Part shown: positions 36,744 through 45,805 of the stretch, in pieces
How positions within the stretch are numbered: position 1 is the first letter of the stretch
Layout: every line of letters begins with the position of its first letter
Assembly (NCBI GenBank): GCA_019054805.1
Contig: JAHQIY010000040.1
Coordinates: 280,822-344,821 of the forward strand
Length of the DNA: 64,000 nucleotides
Source of the DNA: Brachionus manjavacas
Taxonomy: Eukaryota > Rotifera > Eurotatoria > Ploima > Brachionidae
Direction of reading: 5' to 3'
The notes under the pieces: model-generated
Told to the model about the DNA's origin: nothing
The model's input: the letters and a program-made list of their open reading frames with translations, nothing else
Database searches by the model: none
Made by a program: the position numbers and the translations under genes

Positions 36744-37845
36744 GAGTAATATCCCTATTTTTATTGGATGGTGTCAGGGCGCCAGAAAAGTTGCAAATGA
36801 TTTCACTGACTTCCTGCATACTGGTTTCTGAGCCGATGGTGATTCGTACGCAGTGCTTAAGAGTAGGCTCATGACTTTGATTGCGAGTAACGACGCCTTG
36901 CTTAAGCAGGTAATCAAACAGCTCAATACCAGGTTGAGTTCGAATCAGGACAAAATTGGTTGAAGATGGATAGATGGTCTCTATCCAACTAAGATCTTGT
37001 ATTTGATGAATAAAGTTATCGCGTATGCGAATCAATGCTTGTGTATTGTCATGCACATGAGTAAGTCCTTTAGGACTCAGCGCTTTGAGCACAATCTCAG
37101 CAGAGCTATCTGGCATTGGATAAGGCGGCACCAGTTTAGAAATAAACGCCATAACGCTTGAAGAAGCAATGATGAATCCACATCGTACCGCCGCAAGTCC
37201 AAAAGCTTTGGATAAAGTACGAATGACAATCAGATTCGGGTATTGTTCGATGAGATCGACAACACTCTCAGCGAGTTCAAATTCAATATAGGCCTCATCT
37301 ACGACGACAAGCGATTTGTCTTGGGTGCTTTCAAGTATGGCGACAATGTCACTTCTGTTTAGCAGCTGGCCAGTTGGGTTGTTCGGCGAACAAAGAAACA
37401 GTAGGTTAGCCCTATCTGCTGCCTTAATCACGTTTTCAACATCCAGTGAGAAGTCAGGAGCTAACAAAGGGCAGTCGATGACATTGACTGAAAATGACTC
37501 CGCACAAAATTCGTACATTGCGTAGGTCGGGGTACAAATCGCAATGCTATCTTGCATAGGCTGGCAGAACGTTCTTACTAACAGATCGATCGCCTCATCG
37601 GCCCCGCGCACTGCTATGGTTGGTTGCGTGGTTTTGCAATACGCTTGGTATGCTGCAGCGATATCGTGTGGCAAAAAGTCAGGATAACGATGAAGTGCTG
37701 GTTGATGCTCAGTAAAGAGAAGAGGTTGTTCTAGCTCATTGGCATTCAACCACAGCCTACCAGAGCCGCCGATTCGTCTTGCTGATTGATATGGTATTAA
37801 TTTTTTTATGTTCTCTGGCGCAAGTTTTTCCGCGAGTGACGTCAT
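36727..37845 (-). CDS. HisC-like class I/II aminotransferase
   Basis: 372 residues from ATG 37845, the start that gives the HisC-like beginning (LAPENIKKLIPYQSARRIGGSG) and has AAGG upstream. PLP-fold landmarks are SPNNPTG, VDEAYIEF and the PLP lysine in RTLSKAFGLAAVRCGF. HisC-type enzymes aminate imidazole acetol phosphate, but paralogues also act on other amino acids. It is next to a basic-amino-acid-binding protein gene and divergent from a LysR gene, not in a his operon, so a catabolic or specialised role is more likely than histidine synthesis. Confidence 0.82.
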   Translation of the reverse strand: MTSLAEKLAPENIKKLIPYQSARRIGGSGRLWLNANELEQPLLFTEHQPALHRYPDFLPHDIAAAYQAYCKTTQPTIAVRGADEAIDLLVRTFCQPMQDSIAICTPTYAMYEFCAESFSVNVIDCPLLAPDFSLDVENVIKAADRANLLFLCSPNNPTGQLLNRSDIVAILESTQDKSLVVVDEAYIEFELAESVVDLIEQYPNLIVIRTLSKAFGLAAVRCGFIIASSSVMAFISKLVPPYPMPDSSAEIVLKALSPKGLTHVHDNTQALIRIRDNFIHQIQDLSWIETIYPSSTNFVLIRTQPGIELFDYLLKQGVVTRNQSHEPTLKHCVRITIGSETSMQEVSEIICNFSGALTPSNKNRDITHEQNA

Positions 37846-37865
37846 CTCATATACCTTCACTGAAT

Positions 37866-37928
37866 ATTTAGTCAATCAAAAGGGTTTTATTTAGGTATTT
37901 TCTCCCAATGAGTAGTAATTTAGTCAAT
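37866..37928. repeat. 11-bp direct repeat ATTTAGTCAAT upstream of the aminotransferase
   Basis: Exact copies at 37866-37876 and 37918-37928, start-to-start 52 bases (about five helical turns), between the HisC-like gene and the divergent LysR gene. A candidate regulator site. Confidence 0.45.
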
Positions 37929-37984
37929 ATGCTCTTTGTGTAGAATCGAAATAAAGGCATACTAGCTATGCAAAAAAGTCATGG

Positions 37985-38872
37985 ATGATAATGATGAATA
38001 CAAGATTGCCTTCGACGAAAAACCTCCAAGCTTTTCTTTCTACGGCGTATTACCTTAACTTTACCCATGCTGCTGAAGCCTTGAATATGACCCAAGGTGC
38101 CATCAGTCGGCAGATTCAAACTCTTGAAGAGATCATGGGAGTTCAGCTTTTTTACCGTCAGGCGAGGGGGCTGTCTTTAACACCGGAAGGCGATAAGTTT
38201 GTTCCGTTGGCGGAAGATATTATTAAGCGGCTACAGATGTCGATTCGCGAGGTTGCTGACAGCGCGAATCGAATCAAACTCAACGCCCCGAGTTGCATTA
38301 CCTCATGGCTGTTGTCTCGTATCGCCAATTTTCAGCAGGCATACCCTGACGTGAACGTTGAGCTAACTTCGACAACCAAACACGAAGCCGTACCGAATTT
38401 TGATAGCTTCGATCTGATCATTACCTACGGTAAGCCGACTCGAAGCAAAGTGGTCAATCAGACACTACTGTTTGAAGAGTTTTTGGCGCCAGTCTGCGCT
38501 CCAGAGCTATGGCAGAAAATTGTGGAAAATGGCGATAAGGACGTGCTCAATCAGTTTACTTGGCTGCATGCCAATCATGAGCAATCAGACTGGAAGCTAT
38601 GGCTAGAAAGTCATGGCAATACGCGATTAAAAGGCAAGGGAAACCAAACCTTTGCAACCTTAGATCAAGCGATGAATGCTGCTCAGCAAGGTTTCGGGGT
38701 GGCGATTGGTGATCTGACTTTGGCTGCGCAAGATTTAAAACTTAAAAGGTTAATACAACCCTTTGACCTTAGTGTAACCACTGGGAATGGCTATCACCTG
38801 TTACACCTTCGAGAGCAAGACAATGCGATGGTCGCTAAATTGATTGAGTGGCTGACAGAGCGCAATCAATAG
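37985..38872 (+). CDS. LysR-family regulator (GcvA-like)
   Basis: 295 residues. N-terminal HTH (STAYYLNFTHAAEALNMTQGAISRQIQTLEEIMGVQLFYRQ) followed by a co-inducer domain (INAPSCITSWLLSRIANFQQAYPDVNVEL). The proportions match the GcvA-type branch. It is divergent from the aminotransferase-SBP operon, with a direct repeat between, and is probably its regulator. Alternative ATGs follow immediately (37991, 37994), so the exact start is uncertain. Confidence 0.87.
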   Translation: MIMMNTRLPSTKNLQAFLSTAYYLNFTHAAEALNMTQGAISRQIQTLEEIMGVQLFYRQARGLSLTPEGDKFVPLAEDIIKRLQMSIREVADSANRIKLNAPSCITSWLLSRIANFQQAYPDVNVELTSTTKHEAVPNFDSFDLIITYGKPTRSKVVNQTLLFEEFLAPVCAPELWQKIVENGDKDVLNQFTWLHANHEQSDWKLWLESHGNTRLKGKGNQTFATLDQAMNAAQQGFGVAIGDLTLAAQDLKLKRLIQPFDLSVTTGNGYHLLHLREQDNAMVAKLIEWLTERNQ

Positions 38873-38893
38873 CCATCTATTTTTGGTAGCCTA

Positions 38894-39760
38894 TTAGTAA
38901 GCCTTGATGCCGAAGGCTTTGAGTTTGGCTGGTAAAACGTCATCGAGTTTGTCGATGTCTGCGGGGAATACCTCTATCAGCGCAAAGTTATGCTGCTGAT
39001 ACAACTCGCGGATAGATTGCTGTTCTTTGTCTGATGTGTTGCCAGCGTCGCTTCCCCAGTACTGCAAATAGACTTTTCCAGTGGGTAAATAGAAATCGCT
39101 CAAGACGTCTTGTTCTATCGGTAATTGACGATCGTAGGCATGAACTACTCCATTCATATAGAGCCAGTTGTCGATTATGAGTTCACCCTTAGAACGCACA
39201 TAGTGACCGTCTAGAGTGCGATGTTTCGCTTCAAATTTTTGTCTAAAGCTAGAAAGGGATTTGTCTGTTGCATGTGCCTCGGCATCTTGCCCAGAAAACT
39301 CAATCACAGACTGCTTTAAGCGCTTGTTACGAACGATAGAGTCGTGCCAAACGACAAAACCATAGCCGCTTTCCTTATCTTCGCGTTGATAACCGCCAAC
39401 CGTTAGCCCTGATTCCGTTACCGTCCAGCCTTTCTCTGTCCTTTCAATCCAACCTAGCTCTTGCAAAAGTTGATTCACTTTTTTGGCATTGAGAGATAAG
39501 CGTTCTCCAATTTGAGTAGCGCTCATCGTTTTACCACTGGTCGCTACACTGTCTATGAGTAGGTTTTCGGGCCAGACAATGAATTTACCAAACTTCGGGT
39601 GCTCAACGTATTCGCCACCAAACTTGGCGCCGATCTCGGTTAAAACCCAGCTATCCTCAGTACGATTGATGTAACCCGCAGATTTCAGTTCGTTGAACAA
39701 TTGCTTAGGTTCCAGTTCACGCAATTTGGCTAATGCAGTTGTAGAGATTTTGTCGGACAT
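38894..39760 (-). CDS. Double winged-helix-like protein with C-terminal PD-(D/E)XK-like nuclease domain
   Basis: 288 residues. Residues about 8-70 and 78-145 are an internal repeat: GYINRTEDSWVLTEIGAKFGGEYV / GWIERTEKGWTVTESGLTVGGYQ, each then FGKFIVWP and YGFVVWHD. From about 180 the protein resembles the restriction-like fold attached to some UvrD-type helicases: E193 in RSKGELIIDNWLY, D222 in SDFYLP and then YLQYWG, where the family usually has an acidic residue in place of Q233. The nuclease site may therefore be altered. I cannot assign a known family. Such proteins may be recorded under misleading names in databases. Confidence 0.6.
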   Translation of the reverse strand: MSDKISTTALAKLRELEPKQLFNELKSAGYINRTEDSWVLTEIGAKFGGEYVEHPKFGKFIVWPENLLIDSVATSGKTMSATQIGERLSLNAKKVNQLLQELGWIERTEKGWTVTESGLTVGGYQREDKESGYGFVVWHDSIVRNKRLKQSVIEFSGQDAEAHATDKSLSSFRQKFEAKHRTLDGHYVRSKGELIIDNWLYMNGVVHAYDRQLPIEQDVLSDFYLPTGKVYLQYWGSDAGNTSDKEQQSIRELYQQHNFALIEVFPADIDKLDDVLPAKLKAFGIKAY

Positions 39761-39808
39761 AGGCTTTCCCTCATTGATACGTCATTGTTAGAGTAATCTG
39801 CCAATGAA

Positions 39809-40582
39809 TCAAGTTGTTGTGCGCATATATTGGAGTGGTGTAGTCCCTGTTTGTTGCTTAAAGAAGGTGATGAAAGCGCTATCACTTGAAAAGTCTAATT
39901 GGTAAGCGACATCGTTGACCTGTTTTCCTTGAGAGAGAAGCTCTATCGACTTCAATAGTCTCCATTGCTGTCGCCATGACTGATACGGCATTCCCGCTTG
40001 GTTGGAAAATATGCGACTTATGGTTTTGCTGCTAGCGCCAATCTGTTTGGCTAAGTTGTTCAAATTTGGCACGTTAGAGTCCGGTTGTTGAAGTGAATCA
40101 AGCCATTGATTGAGTCTAGGATCGTTAGGAAAAGGTAGCGTCAGTTGATATTCGGACGCAGATTGAAGCTCTTCCAGAAACAGTTGGAGTGTCGCGTGCA
40201 TTTCTCGCTTAGGCTTGTCCCATTGCCAAAAAGACATTCGCTCGATCAGAGCCTTAAGCAGTGAGTTTACAGAGATGACTTTCACTTCGTTGAAGGACGC
40301 AACCAGAGCTTCTTTGAAGTAGAGTGAGCGATATTCAACGACGTTGTTCATGGTCGCACAGTGGCGCACCCCCGCAGGTATCCAAGCAGCACGGGTGGGG
40401 GGTAAGACACTTTTTTTATCGTCCAACTGTATGCTGATACACCCTTCAGGAGCATAGAGAAGTTGGGATTTACTGTGGATATGCATCCCTGAATCATGCT
40501 TGCCGATTCGAGCTGCGATTCCGATGACTGAGTTATCTAGTGTATCGACGTCAAATTCGGACTTGTCATTAATTAGCGCCAT
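39809..40582 (-). CDS. AraC-family regulator with cupin N-terminal domain
   Basis: 257 residues. A cupin-like sensor region (about 20-120: HIHSKSQLLYAPEGCISIQ ... PPTRAAWIPAGVRHCATM) is followed by the AraC HTH pair near the end (NLNNLAKQIGASSKTISRIFS and VNDVAYQLDFSSDSAFITFFKQQTGTTPLQYM). It is divergent from a Bcr/CflA-type MFS gene 96 bases away and is the likely regulator of that exporter. An inverted repeat CCAAT-GTCGTT-ATTGG (40609-40624) lies between them. Confidence 0.85.
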   Translation of the reverse strand: MALINDKSEFDVDTLDNSVIGIAARIGKHDSGMHIHSKSQLLYAPEGCISIQLDDKKSVLPPTRAAWIPAGVRHCATMNNVVEYRSLYFKEALVASFNEVKVISVNSLLKALIERMSFWQWDKPKREMHATLQLFLEELQSASEYQLTLPFPNDPRLNQWLDSLQQPDSNVPNLNNLAKQIGASSKTISRIFSNQAGMPYQSWRQQWRLLKSIELLSQGKQVNDVAYQLDFSSDSAFITFFKQQTGTTPLQYMRTTT

Positions 40583-40608
40583 TTGTTCTTATATTGAAGT
40601 TTATTGTT

Positions 40609-40624
40609 CCAATGTCGTTATTGG
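40609..40624. promoter_or_regulatory. Inverted repeat between AraC and MFS genes
   Basis: CCAAT and ATTGG separated by GTCGTT in the divergent region; short arms, so a weak operator candidate. Confidence 0.3.
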
Positions 40625-40678
40625 GACTTTAGCACTCTTGTCTAAACTACGCCCACTTTTTCTAGTTGGGATATTGTA

Positions 40679-41803
40679 ATGAATAAGACTCCTTCCGTTG
40701 GGGTAATGCTAGCTCTGATGATGTTTCCGCAAATTGTCGAGACTATTTACAGCCCTGCATTACCCCACATTGCCCTCGCTTTTAATGTTGCGAGTAATAC
40801 AGCTGCACAAACGCTATCAATTTACTTTAGTGCCTTCGCGCTAGGTGTCGTGTTTTGGGGAGTGGCTGCTGATTATTTAGGGCGACGATATTCAATGTTG
40901 TTGGGGCTAGTGGTTTACGGCGTAGCAGCTGTTGGTGCTATGCAGTGCTCGCAGTTTGAAACTCTTTTACTCATGCGTGCACTTAGTGCATTTGGGGCAG
41001 CGGTTGGTTCAGTGGTTACCCAGACTATGCTACGTGATAGTTATGATGGTGCACGGTTAGCCAAAGTATTTGGTTTGATGGGAATCGGTATATCGCTGAG
41101 TCCGGTTATTGGGCTGATGTTTGGAGGAGTACTCGCTGATACCGGAGGTCACAAAGCCGTGTTTCTCTCTTTATCAATTATGGCGATAGCTTTGTTCCTA
41201 CTTTGCTTAATGAATTTACCGGAAACCAAGCCTGCTATGAAAGGTAACATCCAAATAGTTCCACTTACCAAGAAAATGCTAGTAGACAGAAACATCTGGA
41301 TAGATGGGATAATGGTGGCTTGTTTTAATGTTTTATTGTTCAGCTACTATTTGCTTGGTCCATTTGTCTTTGATGCTATGGGATATACCAGCAAACAATT
41401 TGGATACAGCGGGATTATCTTGGCAGTTGGAACTTTCGCAGGTAGTTGGCTAAACAAGGGGCTTCTTGCCCGAGGTTATGAGTTAAAACTCTTGGTTCAA
41501 CTGTCGGCATGGGGTGCTATATTCGGGTCGATTATGGTGTGGTTGCTTCAAGACGGAGTTGCCCTGCTAGCTCCAATGCTATTGGTAGTTGCTTCATTTG
41601 GTGTAGGGATTCCAAATATATTGAGCCGAGCCCTAATAGAGTATAAATCACAGACTGGTAGTGCTGGTGCACTGTTTGGCTTGCTCTATTATTTGCTGAT
41701 CGGTTTTGGTTTATCCGCTGTTGGTTTTATGCAGAACTTAGGTGCAGCTCTTTTTATGAGCGGTTTGCTGCTAGTGATAGCAAGTTTGCTTCGTAAGAAT
41801 TAG
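40679..41803 (+). CDS. MFS multidrug transporter of Bcr/CflA type
   Basis: 374 residues, 12 helices. The start IVETIYSPALPHIALAFNV and the motif GVAADYLGRRYSMLLGL (drug:H+ antiporter motif A) match the Bcr/CflA/EmrD group; the second half contains LGPFVFDAMGYTSKQFGYSG. Slightly short for the family (about 390-400). Divergent from an AraC/cupin regulator. Substrate unknown. The stop codon lies within a long palindromic hairpin shared with nagA. Confidence 0.85.
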   Translation: MNKTPSVGVMLALMMFPQIVETIYSPALPHIALAFNVASNTAAQTLSIYFSAFALGVVFWGVAADYLGRRYSMLLGLVVYGVAAVGAMQCSQFETLLLMRALSAFGAAVGSVVTQTMLRDSYDGARLAKVFGLMGIGISLSPVIGLMFGGVLADTGGHKAVFLSLSIMAIALFLLCLMNLPETKPAMKGNIQIVPLTKKMLVDRNIWIDGIMVACFNVLLFSYYLLGPFVFDAMGYTSKQFGYSGIILAVGTFAGSWLNKGLLARGYELKLLVQLSAWGAIFGSIMVWLLQDGVALLAPMLLVVASFGVGIPNILSRALIEYKSQTGSAGALFGLLYYLLIGFGLSAVGFMQNLGAALFMSGLLLVIASLLRKN

Positions 41804-41823
41804 GAGGTGAGCACCTCCTAATT
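41798..41823. terminator. Palindromic hairpin between MFS and nagA stops
   Basis: AATTAGGAGGTG-AG-CACCTCCTAATT, 12-bp arms; convergent gene ends. Short T-runs only. Confidence 0.6.
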
Positions 41824-41824
41824 G

Positions 41825-42958
41825 TTAATAAAGCTGACCATCGACGAGTACCGCTTGGCTGCGATAGTTGTCATCTAACACTGTCGCCGCTGCGCGGAAA
41901 TTAGGTTTGAGTTTTCCTAGATTGTGGCAGGATAGGGCGTTGGCAGGATAGGTAGACGCCATTTTCAGTGCTTCTTCCTCTGCAATTCCCCACTGAATCA
42001 CATTGGCAACGGATTCATCCATGCCGATGTGTGCACCAGCTAAACTTCCTCGACTGTTGACCAGTTTGTTGTCGATAACTCGAATTGTTTCGCCATCGAG
42101 CTCAAACTGATTGGTTTTGCTTCCGAGAGTCGCCATGGCGTCGGTAACAATCAGTAGCTTGCCTTGAGGTTTTGCCTTGTGCGCAAGAAGGAAGCTTTGC
42201 GGGTGGACATGAATACCGTCAGTGATTATTGAGCACCACGCGTGGTCACTGTTTAAAGCAGTTCCCACCACGCCTGGCTCGCGACCTTCAAAAGGCGACA
42301 TCGCATTAAACAGATGAGTAAAGCCATCCACTAACGAGAGTTTATCTTCAGTCAATTGCTCCGCTTTGGCATTACTATGACCACAGGATAGGGTGAACCC
42401 CTTATCTTTCATCCACTGCAGAGCAGATGGCTCGATGTTTTCTACCGCAGCGGTAACCAGTACTTTACCCTGCGTTGGCCACTCAAATTGATCTAATTGG
42501 CTGACGGTTGGCGCGTAAAAAAGATTGGCATCGTGCGCGCCCCTCTTCTCTTTGTTGAGCCAAGGTCCTTCCAAATGTACCCCAAGCAGTCCGGAGATCT
42601 TGGCTTTGAACCCTCTCTCGGTGGCAGATAATGCTTGTTGGATATTGTCAGGTGTTGCGCTGATCAAGGTCGGCAATAAATAGGCTGTACCATGAGTTCT
42701 ATGGGCGTGGCAAATTGTCTCGATGCCTTGTGGAGTAATGTCGTTGTTGAACATGACATCTCCACCACCATTGACCTGAATATCGATAAATCCAGGTGTA
42801 ATCAGCGCCCCTTCGAAATGCTGGTGGTCGATACCTTGCGGTAGATTGTCGATAGCCGCAATGGAATCGATCTGTTCATCCTTCCATACTAACGCGGCAT
42901 CGTTGTGGTATTGCTCACCGTCGAAAATACGTGGTGCAGAAATGGCTTTGAGTGCCAT
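41825..42958 (-). CDS. nagA: N-acetylglucosamine-6-phosphate deacetylase
   Basis: 377 residues, amidohydrolase fold. Metal and catalytic landmarks: TPGFIDIQVNGGG, GVHLEGPWLN, SCGHSNAKAEQLTE, GFTHLFNAMSPFEGREPG, and the catalytic aspartate in LIVTDAMATLGSK. It removes the acetyl group from GlcNAc-6-P, the product of NanE, giving glucosamine-6-P. AAGGAG sits 6 bases before ATG 42958 and overlaps the nanK stop, 3 bases away. It is the last gene of nanE-nanK-nagA. NagB is not in the window. Confidence 0.92.
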   Translation of the reverse strand: MALKAISAPRIFDGEQYHNDAALVWKDEQIDSIAAIDNLPQGIDHQHFEGALITPGFIDIQVNGGGDVMFNNDITPQGIETICHAHRTHGTAYLLPTLISATPDNIQQALSATERGFKAKISGLLGVHLEGPWLNKEKRGAHDANLFYAPTVSQLDQFEWPTQGKVLVTAAVENIEPSALQWMKDKGFTLSCGHSNAKAEQLTEDKLSLVDGFTHLFNAMSPFEGREPGVVGTALNSDHAWCSIITDGIHVHPQSFLLAHKAKPQGKLLIVTDAMATLGSKTNQFELDGETIRVIDNKLVNSRGSLAGAHIGMDESVANVIQWGIAEEEALKMASTYPANALSCHNLGKLKPNFRAAATVLDDNYRSQAVLVDGQLY

Positions 42959-42961
42959 GGA

Positions 42962-43825
42962 TTACTCCTTAAACTGAAACGCAGCGCCTAATAGACAAGC
43001 GTCGTAATTTCCTTTGGCTGCCTGCACAGGAATTTGAAAAGCTTTAGGACGACTTTGAATAGCTTGCTCGACGCGCTGTATGTAGTTGCGTGCAAGTCCC
43101 ACTCCGCCTCCTAACACAATCAAGTCGAGGTCAAGGCTTGCTTTCAAGTTACAACATAATGTAGCAATAGCGTTAGCACTTTGACTGATAATTGTTTCGG
43201 CTTCTGGATTGGATGACGCCTGTTCAAATAGCTCAATATTGCTGATTGGATTGGAGAAAGCAGCGTCACTCGCTTTTTTAATTGCGGTGCCAGACGCTAT
43301 CGATTCCACGCAACCTGTTTGTCCGCAGCCACACTGTGGTCCATTGGGGTCAATAACCATATGACCGACGTGACCAGCCAATCCTCCTTGCCCTTGATGA
43401 AGCTGACCATCAATAATGATGCCACCACCGACACCAGTAGATACGGTTATAAAGGCCATATTCTTAACCGGTGTCTCTAGCATGGTGTACTCAAACCAAG
43501 CCGCCGCTTGCGCATCATTGAGCATTAAGACCGGCTTGCCAACGATGGATTGCAATACTTGGGCGAGTGGAAAAGGAGTAGGGAAAGCCAAAGTCTCGGG
43601 GTTAATCGCCGAAATGCCTTGTTGTGTAACAAGCCCAGTGGTGGAAATACCTATATTATCGACATGTTCGAGCCACTGCGATGCACTGCCGAGAATCGTT
43701 TCGACAAACTGCTCGGCACTGTGTGCAATAGGCGTTGCAATTTGGCAGCGCTGAATCAATTTACTGTTTTCAATGAACCCTAACGCGATTTTTGTTCCAC
43801 CAATGTCAATGGCTAGCGTACGCAT
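42962..43825 (-). CDS. nanK: N-acetylmannosamine kinase
   Basis: 287 residues, ROK family. ATP motif [10 protein letters not shown] at the start, the catalytic/sugar site [36 protein letters not shown] with the zinc His, and the zinc cysteines [15 protein letters not shown]. It phosphorylates ManNAc released by NanA. It overlaps nanE by 13 bases and precedes nagA by 3. Assigned as NanK rather than glucokinase because of its neighbours. Confidence 0.92.
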   Translation of the reverse strand: MRTLAIDIGGTKIALGFIENSKLIQRCQIATPIAHSAEQFVETILGSASQWLEHVDNIGISTTGLVTQQGISAINPETLAFPTPFPLAQVLQSIVGKPVLMLNDAQAAAWFEYTMLETPVKNMAFITVSTGVGGGIIIDGQLHQGQGGLAGHVGHMVIDPNGPQCGCGQTGCVESIASGTAIKKASDAAFSNPISNIELFEQASSNPEAETIISQSANAIATLCCNLKASLDLDLIVLGGGVGLARNYIQRVEQAIQSRPKAFQIPVQAAKGNYDACLLGAAFQFKE

Positions 43826-44535
43826 TGTTGTGCTCCTGCGGTTTGTGTCGCTGAGTTGAACCAGTTAGTGACAACCTCTAGGCGAGTAATTGCGCTACCA
43901 ACGGTTACCGCGACAGCGCCAGATTCGATTGCTTTTGCAGCTAATTCTGGTGTGTTGTAGCGTCCTTCCGCCATTGTAAAGAAACCCGCTTCTGAAAACT
44001 GTTTAACCAGTTGCAAATCTGGCTCTACAGGTTCTTGCTCACCCACGTAACCTGACAAGGTCGAACCAATAATCTCAACGCCTTGGCTATGTGCCCAAGC
44101 ACCATCCTCAAAGCAAGAGCTGTCCGCCATAGCGAAACATCCAGAGTTTTTAATCGCTAATGCAATATGCTCTCGGCTTTCTGGACGCGTTCTGTCTGTT
44201 GCATCAAATGCGATCACTGTGGCTCCTGCATTGGCAAGATCATCAACATCAGAAGCGAAAGGTGTGATCCGGACAGGACTGCCCTGCAAGTCACGTTTCA
44301 CGATACCGATAATTGGTATGCTGACAGCGCCTGAAACAGCAGCAACATTTTCAACTCCTTCAATGCGAAGCGCTTTAGCTCCGGCTTGTTCAGCAGCTAA
44401 AGCCATTGCAACAATAAACTCGGTTTTTTCGAGCGGGCTACCAACTACAGGTTGGATAGAAACGACGGTTTGACCTTGTAAAGACTGCTTTAACTCATTG
44501 ATATTCTGATTTTTTGTTCTCACGACGGGCCTCAT
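43813..44535 (-). CDS. nanE: N-acetylmannosamine-6-phosphate 2-epimerase
   Basis: 240 residues, a TIM-barrel of the NanE family: [99 protein letters not shown]. It converts ManNAc-6-P to GlcNAc-6-P. First gene of the leftward operon, transcribed divergently from siaP across about 237 bases that hold candidate NanR and CRP sites. The ribosome site before ATG 44535 is weak. Confidence 0.93.
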   Translation of the reverse strand: MRPVVRTKNQNINELKQSLQGQTVVSIQPVVGSPLEKTEFIVAMALAAEQAGAKALRIEGVENVAAVSGAVSIPIIGIVKRDLQGSPVRITPFASDVDDLANAGATVIAFDATDRTRPESREHIALAIKNSGCFAMADSSCFEDGAWAHSQGVEIIGSTLSGYVGEQEPVEPDLQLVKQFSEAGFFTMAEGRYNTPELAAKAIESGAVAVTVGSAITRLEVVTNWFNSATQTAGAQQCVR

Positions 44536-44625
44536 AACTTAAGCATTGTATTGCGGAGTGACGGTGAATGAACAACCATCACAATTCGTCTAATCAGTCT
44601 GCCTATTAATAACCGGTGGCGAATT

Positions 44626-44641
44626 TTTGTCCGCGATCACA
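44626..44641. promoter_or_regulatory. CRP-like half-site between nanE and siaP
   Basis: TTTGT-CCGCGA-TCACA: one good half (TCACA) and a weak one. Position between catabolic operons fits cAMP-CRP control. Confidence 0.35.
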
Positions 44642-44659
44642 TTTTGTAAAAAGTTGGTT

Positions 44660-44674
44660 TGAAAATAATCTTCA
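44660..44674. promoter_or_regulatory. Candidate NanR operator A (nanE/siaP)
   Basis: TGAA-AATAATC-TTCA, inverted repeat; its complement matches the motif at 44694 at 13 of 15 positions, centre-to-centre 34 bases. Confidence 0.5.
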
Positions 44675-44693
44675 CGGCAATAATAATCCATAA

Positions 44694-44708
44694 CGAAGAT
44701 TTTTTTCA
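44694..44708. promoter_or_regulatory. Candidate NanR operator B (nanE/siaP)
   Basis: CGAAGATTTTTTTCA. Second copy of the operator-like motif in the same region; similar pairs lie upstream of nanM. Confidence 0.45.
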
Positions 44709-44772
44709 AACAAAATAAAAGTTTTTTTTGAAATCGGTGAAACAAGATATAAATCGAATAAAAGGGAACAAT

Positions 44773-45738
44773 ATGAAAGCCATCAACACTATTACTCTCG
44801 CTATGCTGACTCTCGGGTGTGCTGCGTCGGTTCACGCAGCAACGACATTAAAAATGGGGATGCAGGCATCCGTGGGCTCTGTTGAGTACACATCTGCCAA
44901 ACTACTGGCTGATACACTAGAAGAGATGAGTAATGGAGAAATAAAACTCTCTCTTTACCCTAGTGCTCAGCTAGGCGATGACCGCGCGATGCTGCAGCAG
45001 TTAAGCATGGGCGATCTCGATATCACTTATGCTGAGTTTGGCCGCATGGGACTTTGGATTCCGCGCGCTGAAGCGGTCACTCTGCCGTATGTGGCACGTG
45101 ACTATGAACACTTACGTCGTATGTTTGATTCAGAATTTGGTCAAGGTATCCGTCAAGAGATGCTGACTAAGTTTAACTGGCGAGCACTCGATACTTGGTA
45201 CAACGGTACTCGTGAAACGACCTCTAACCGCCCTCTTAATAGCATCTCAGACTTTAAAGGTCTTAAGCTTCGAGTTCCAAACGCTAAACCAAACCTAAAC
45301 TACGCAAAACTTTCAGGCGCATCGCCAACACCGATGGCTTTCTCTGAAGTGTATCTAGCACTGCAAACCAATGCGGTTGATGGTCAAGAAAATCCACTAC
45401 CAACGATTAAAACAATGAAGTTCTATGAGGTTCAAGGCAACCTCGCAATGACTAATCACATTGTTAACGATCAGATGGTGATCATTTCTGAATCAACGTG
45501 GCAAAAGCTGTCGGATGCGGACAAAGAGATTGTGCAAAAAGCCGTAGCGAAGGCAGGTGCAGCTCATACCGCATCAGTGAAAAAACAAGAAGCTGAGCTG
45601 ATCTCGTTCTTTGAAAAAGAGGGAGTGAATGTGACTTATCCAGACTTAGCGCCATTCCGTGAAGCGATGCAGCCACTGTACGCTGAGTTTGAAGACAAGA
45701 TTGGCGAGCCTATCGTTAAAAAGCTGGCAGCAATGTAA
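44773..45738 (+). CDS. siaP: TRAP transporter sialic acid-binding protein SiaP
   Basis: 321 residues from ATG 44773. Signal peptide ends at HAATT; mature start LKMGMQASVGSVEYTSAKLLADTLEEMS. The region LKLRVPNAKPNLNYAKLSGASPTPMAFSEVYLALQTNAVDGQENP includes the arginine that binds the sialic acid carboxylate in SiaP proteins. It captures Neu5Ac in the periplasm and passes it to SiaQM. An upstream frame beginning at 44728 lacks a ribosome site. A strong hairpin separates it from siaQ, fitting the excess of binding protein seen in such operons. Confidence 0.92.
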   Translation: MKAINTITLAMLTLGCAASVHAATTLKMGMQASVGSVEYTSAKLLADTLEEMSNGEIKLSLYPSAQLGDDRAMLQQLSMGDLDITYAEFGRMGLWIPRAEAVTLPYVARDYEHLRRMFDSEFGQGIRQEMLTKFNWRALDTWYNGTRETTSNRPLNSISDFKGLKLRVPNAKPNLNYAKLSGASPTPMAFSEVYLALQTNAVDGQENPLPTIKTMKFYEVQGNLAMTNHIVNDQMVIISESTWQKLSDADKEIVQKAVAKAGAAHTASVKKQEAELISFFEKEGVNVTYPDLAPFREAMQPLYAEFEDKIGEPIVKKLAAM

Positions 45739-45771
45739 GGGGAGTTAGCTGACGCTAATTTCTACTATTCA

Positions 45772-45793
45772 GGCTGGTCATTTTTGACCAGCC
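45772..45793 (+). other. Perfect hairpin between siaP and siaQ
   Basis: GGCTGGTCA-TTTT-TGACCAGCC with no downstream T-run. It may stabilise the siaP transcript end or reduce downstream expression rather than terminate. It sits just before the siaQ ribosome site. Confidence 0.65.
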
Positions 45794-45805
45794 ATGGAGC
45801 TCAAG

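Noticed and set aside
38894-39760. Phage antirepressor or glycerol-kinase-type naming of the gene
   Set aside because: No phage genes nearby, no kinase motif; the repeated winged-helix pattern and nuclease-like end do not fit either name.
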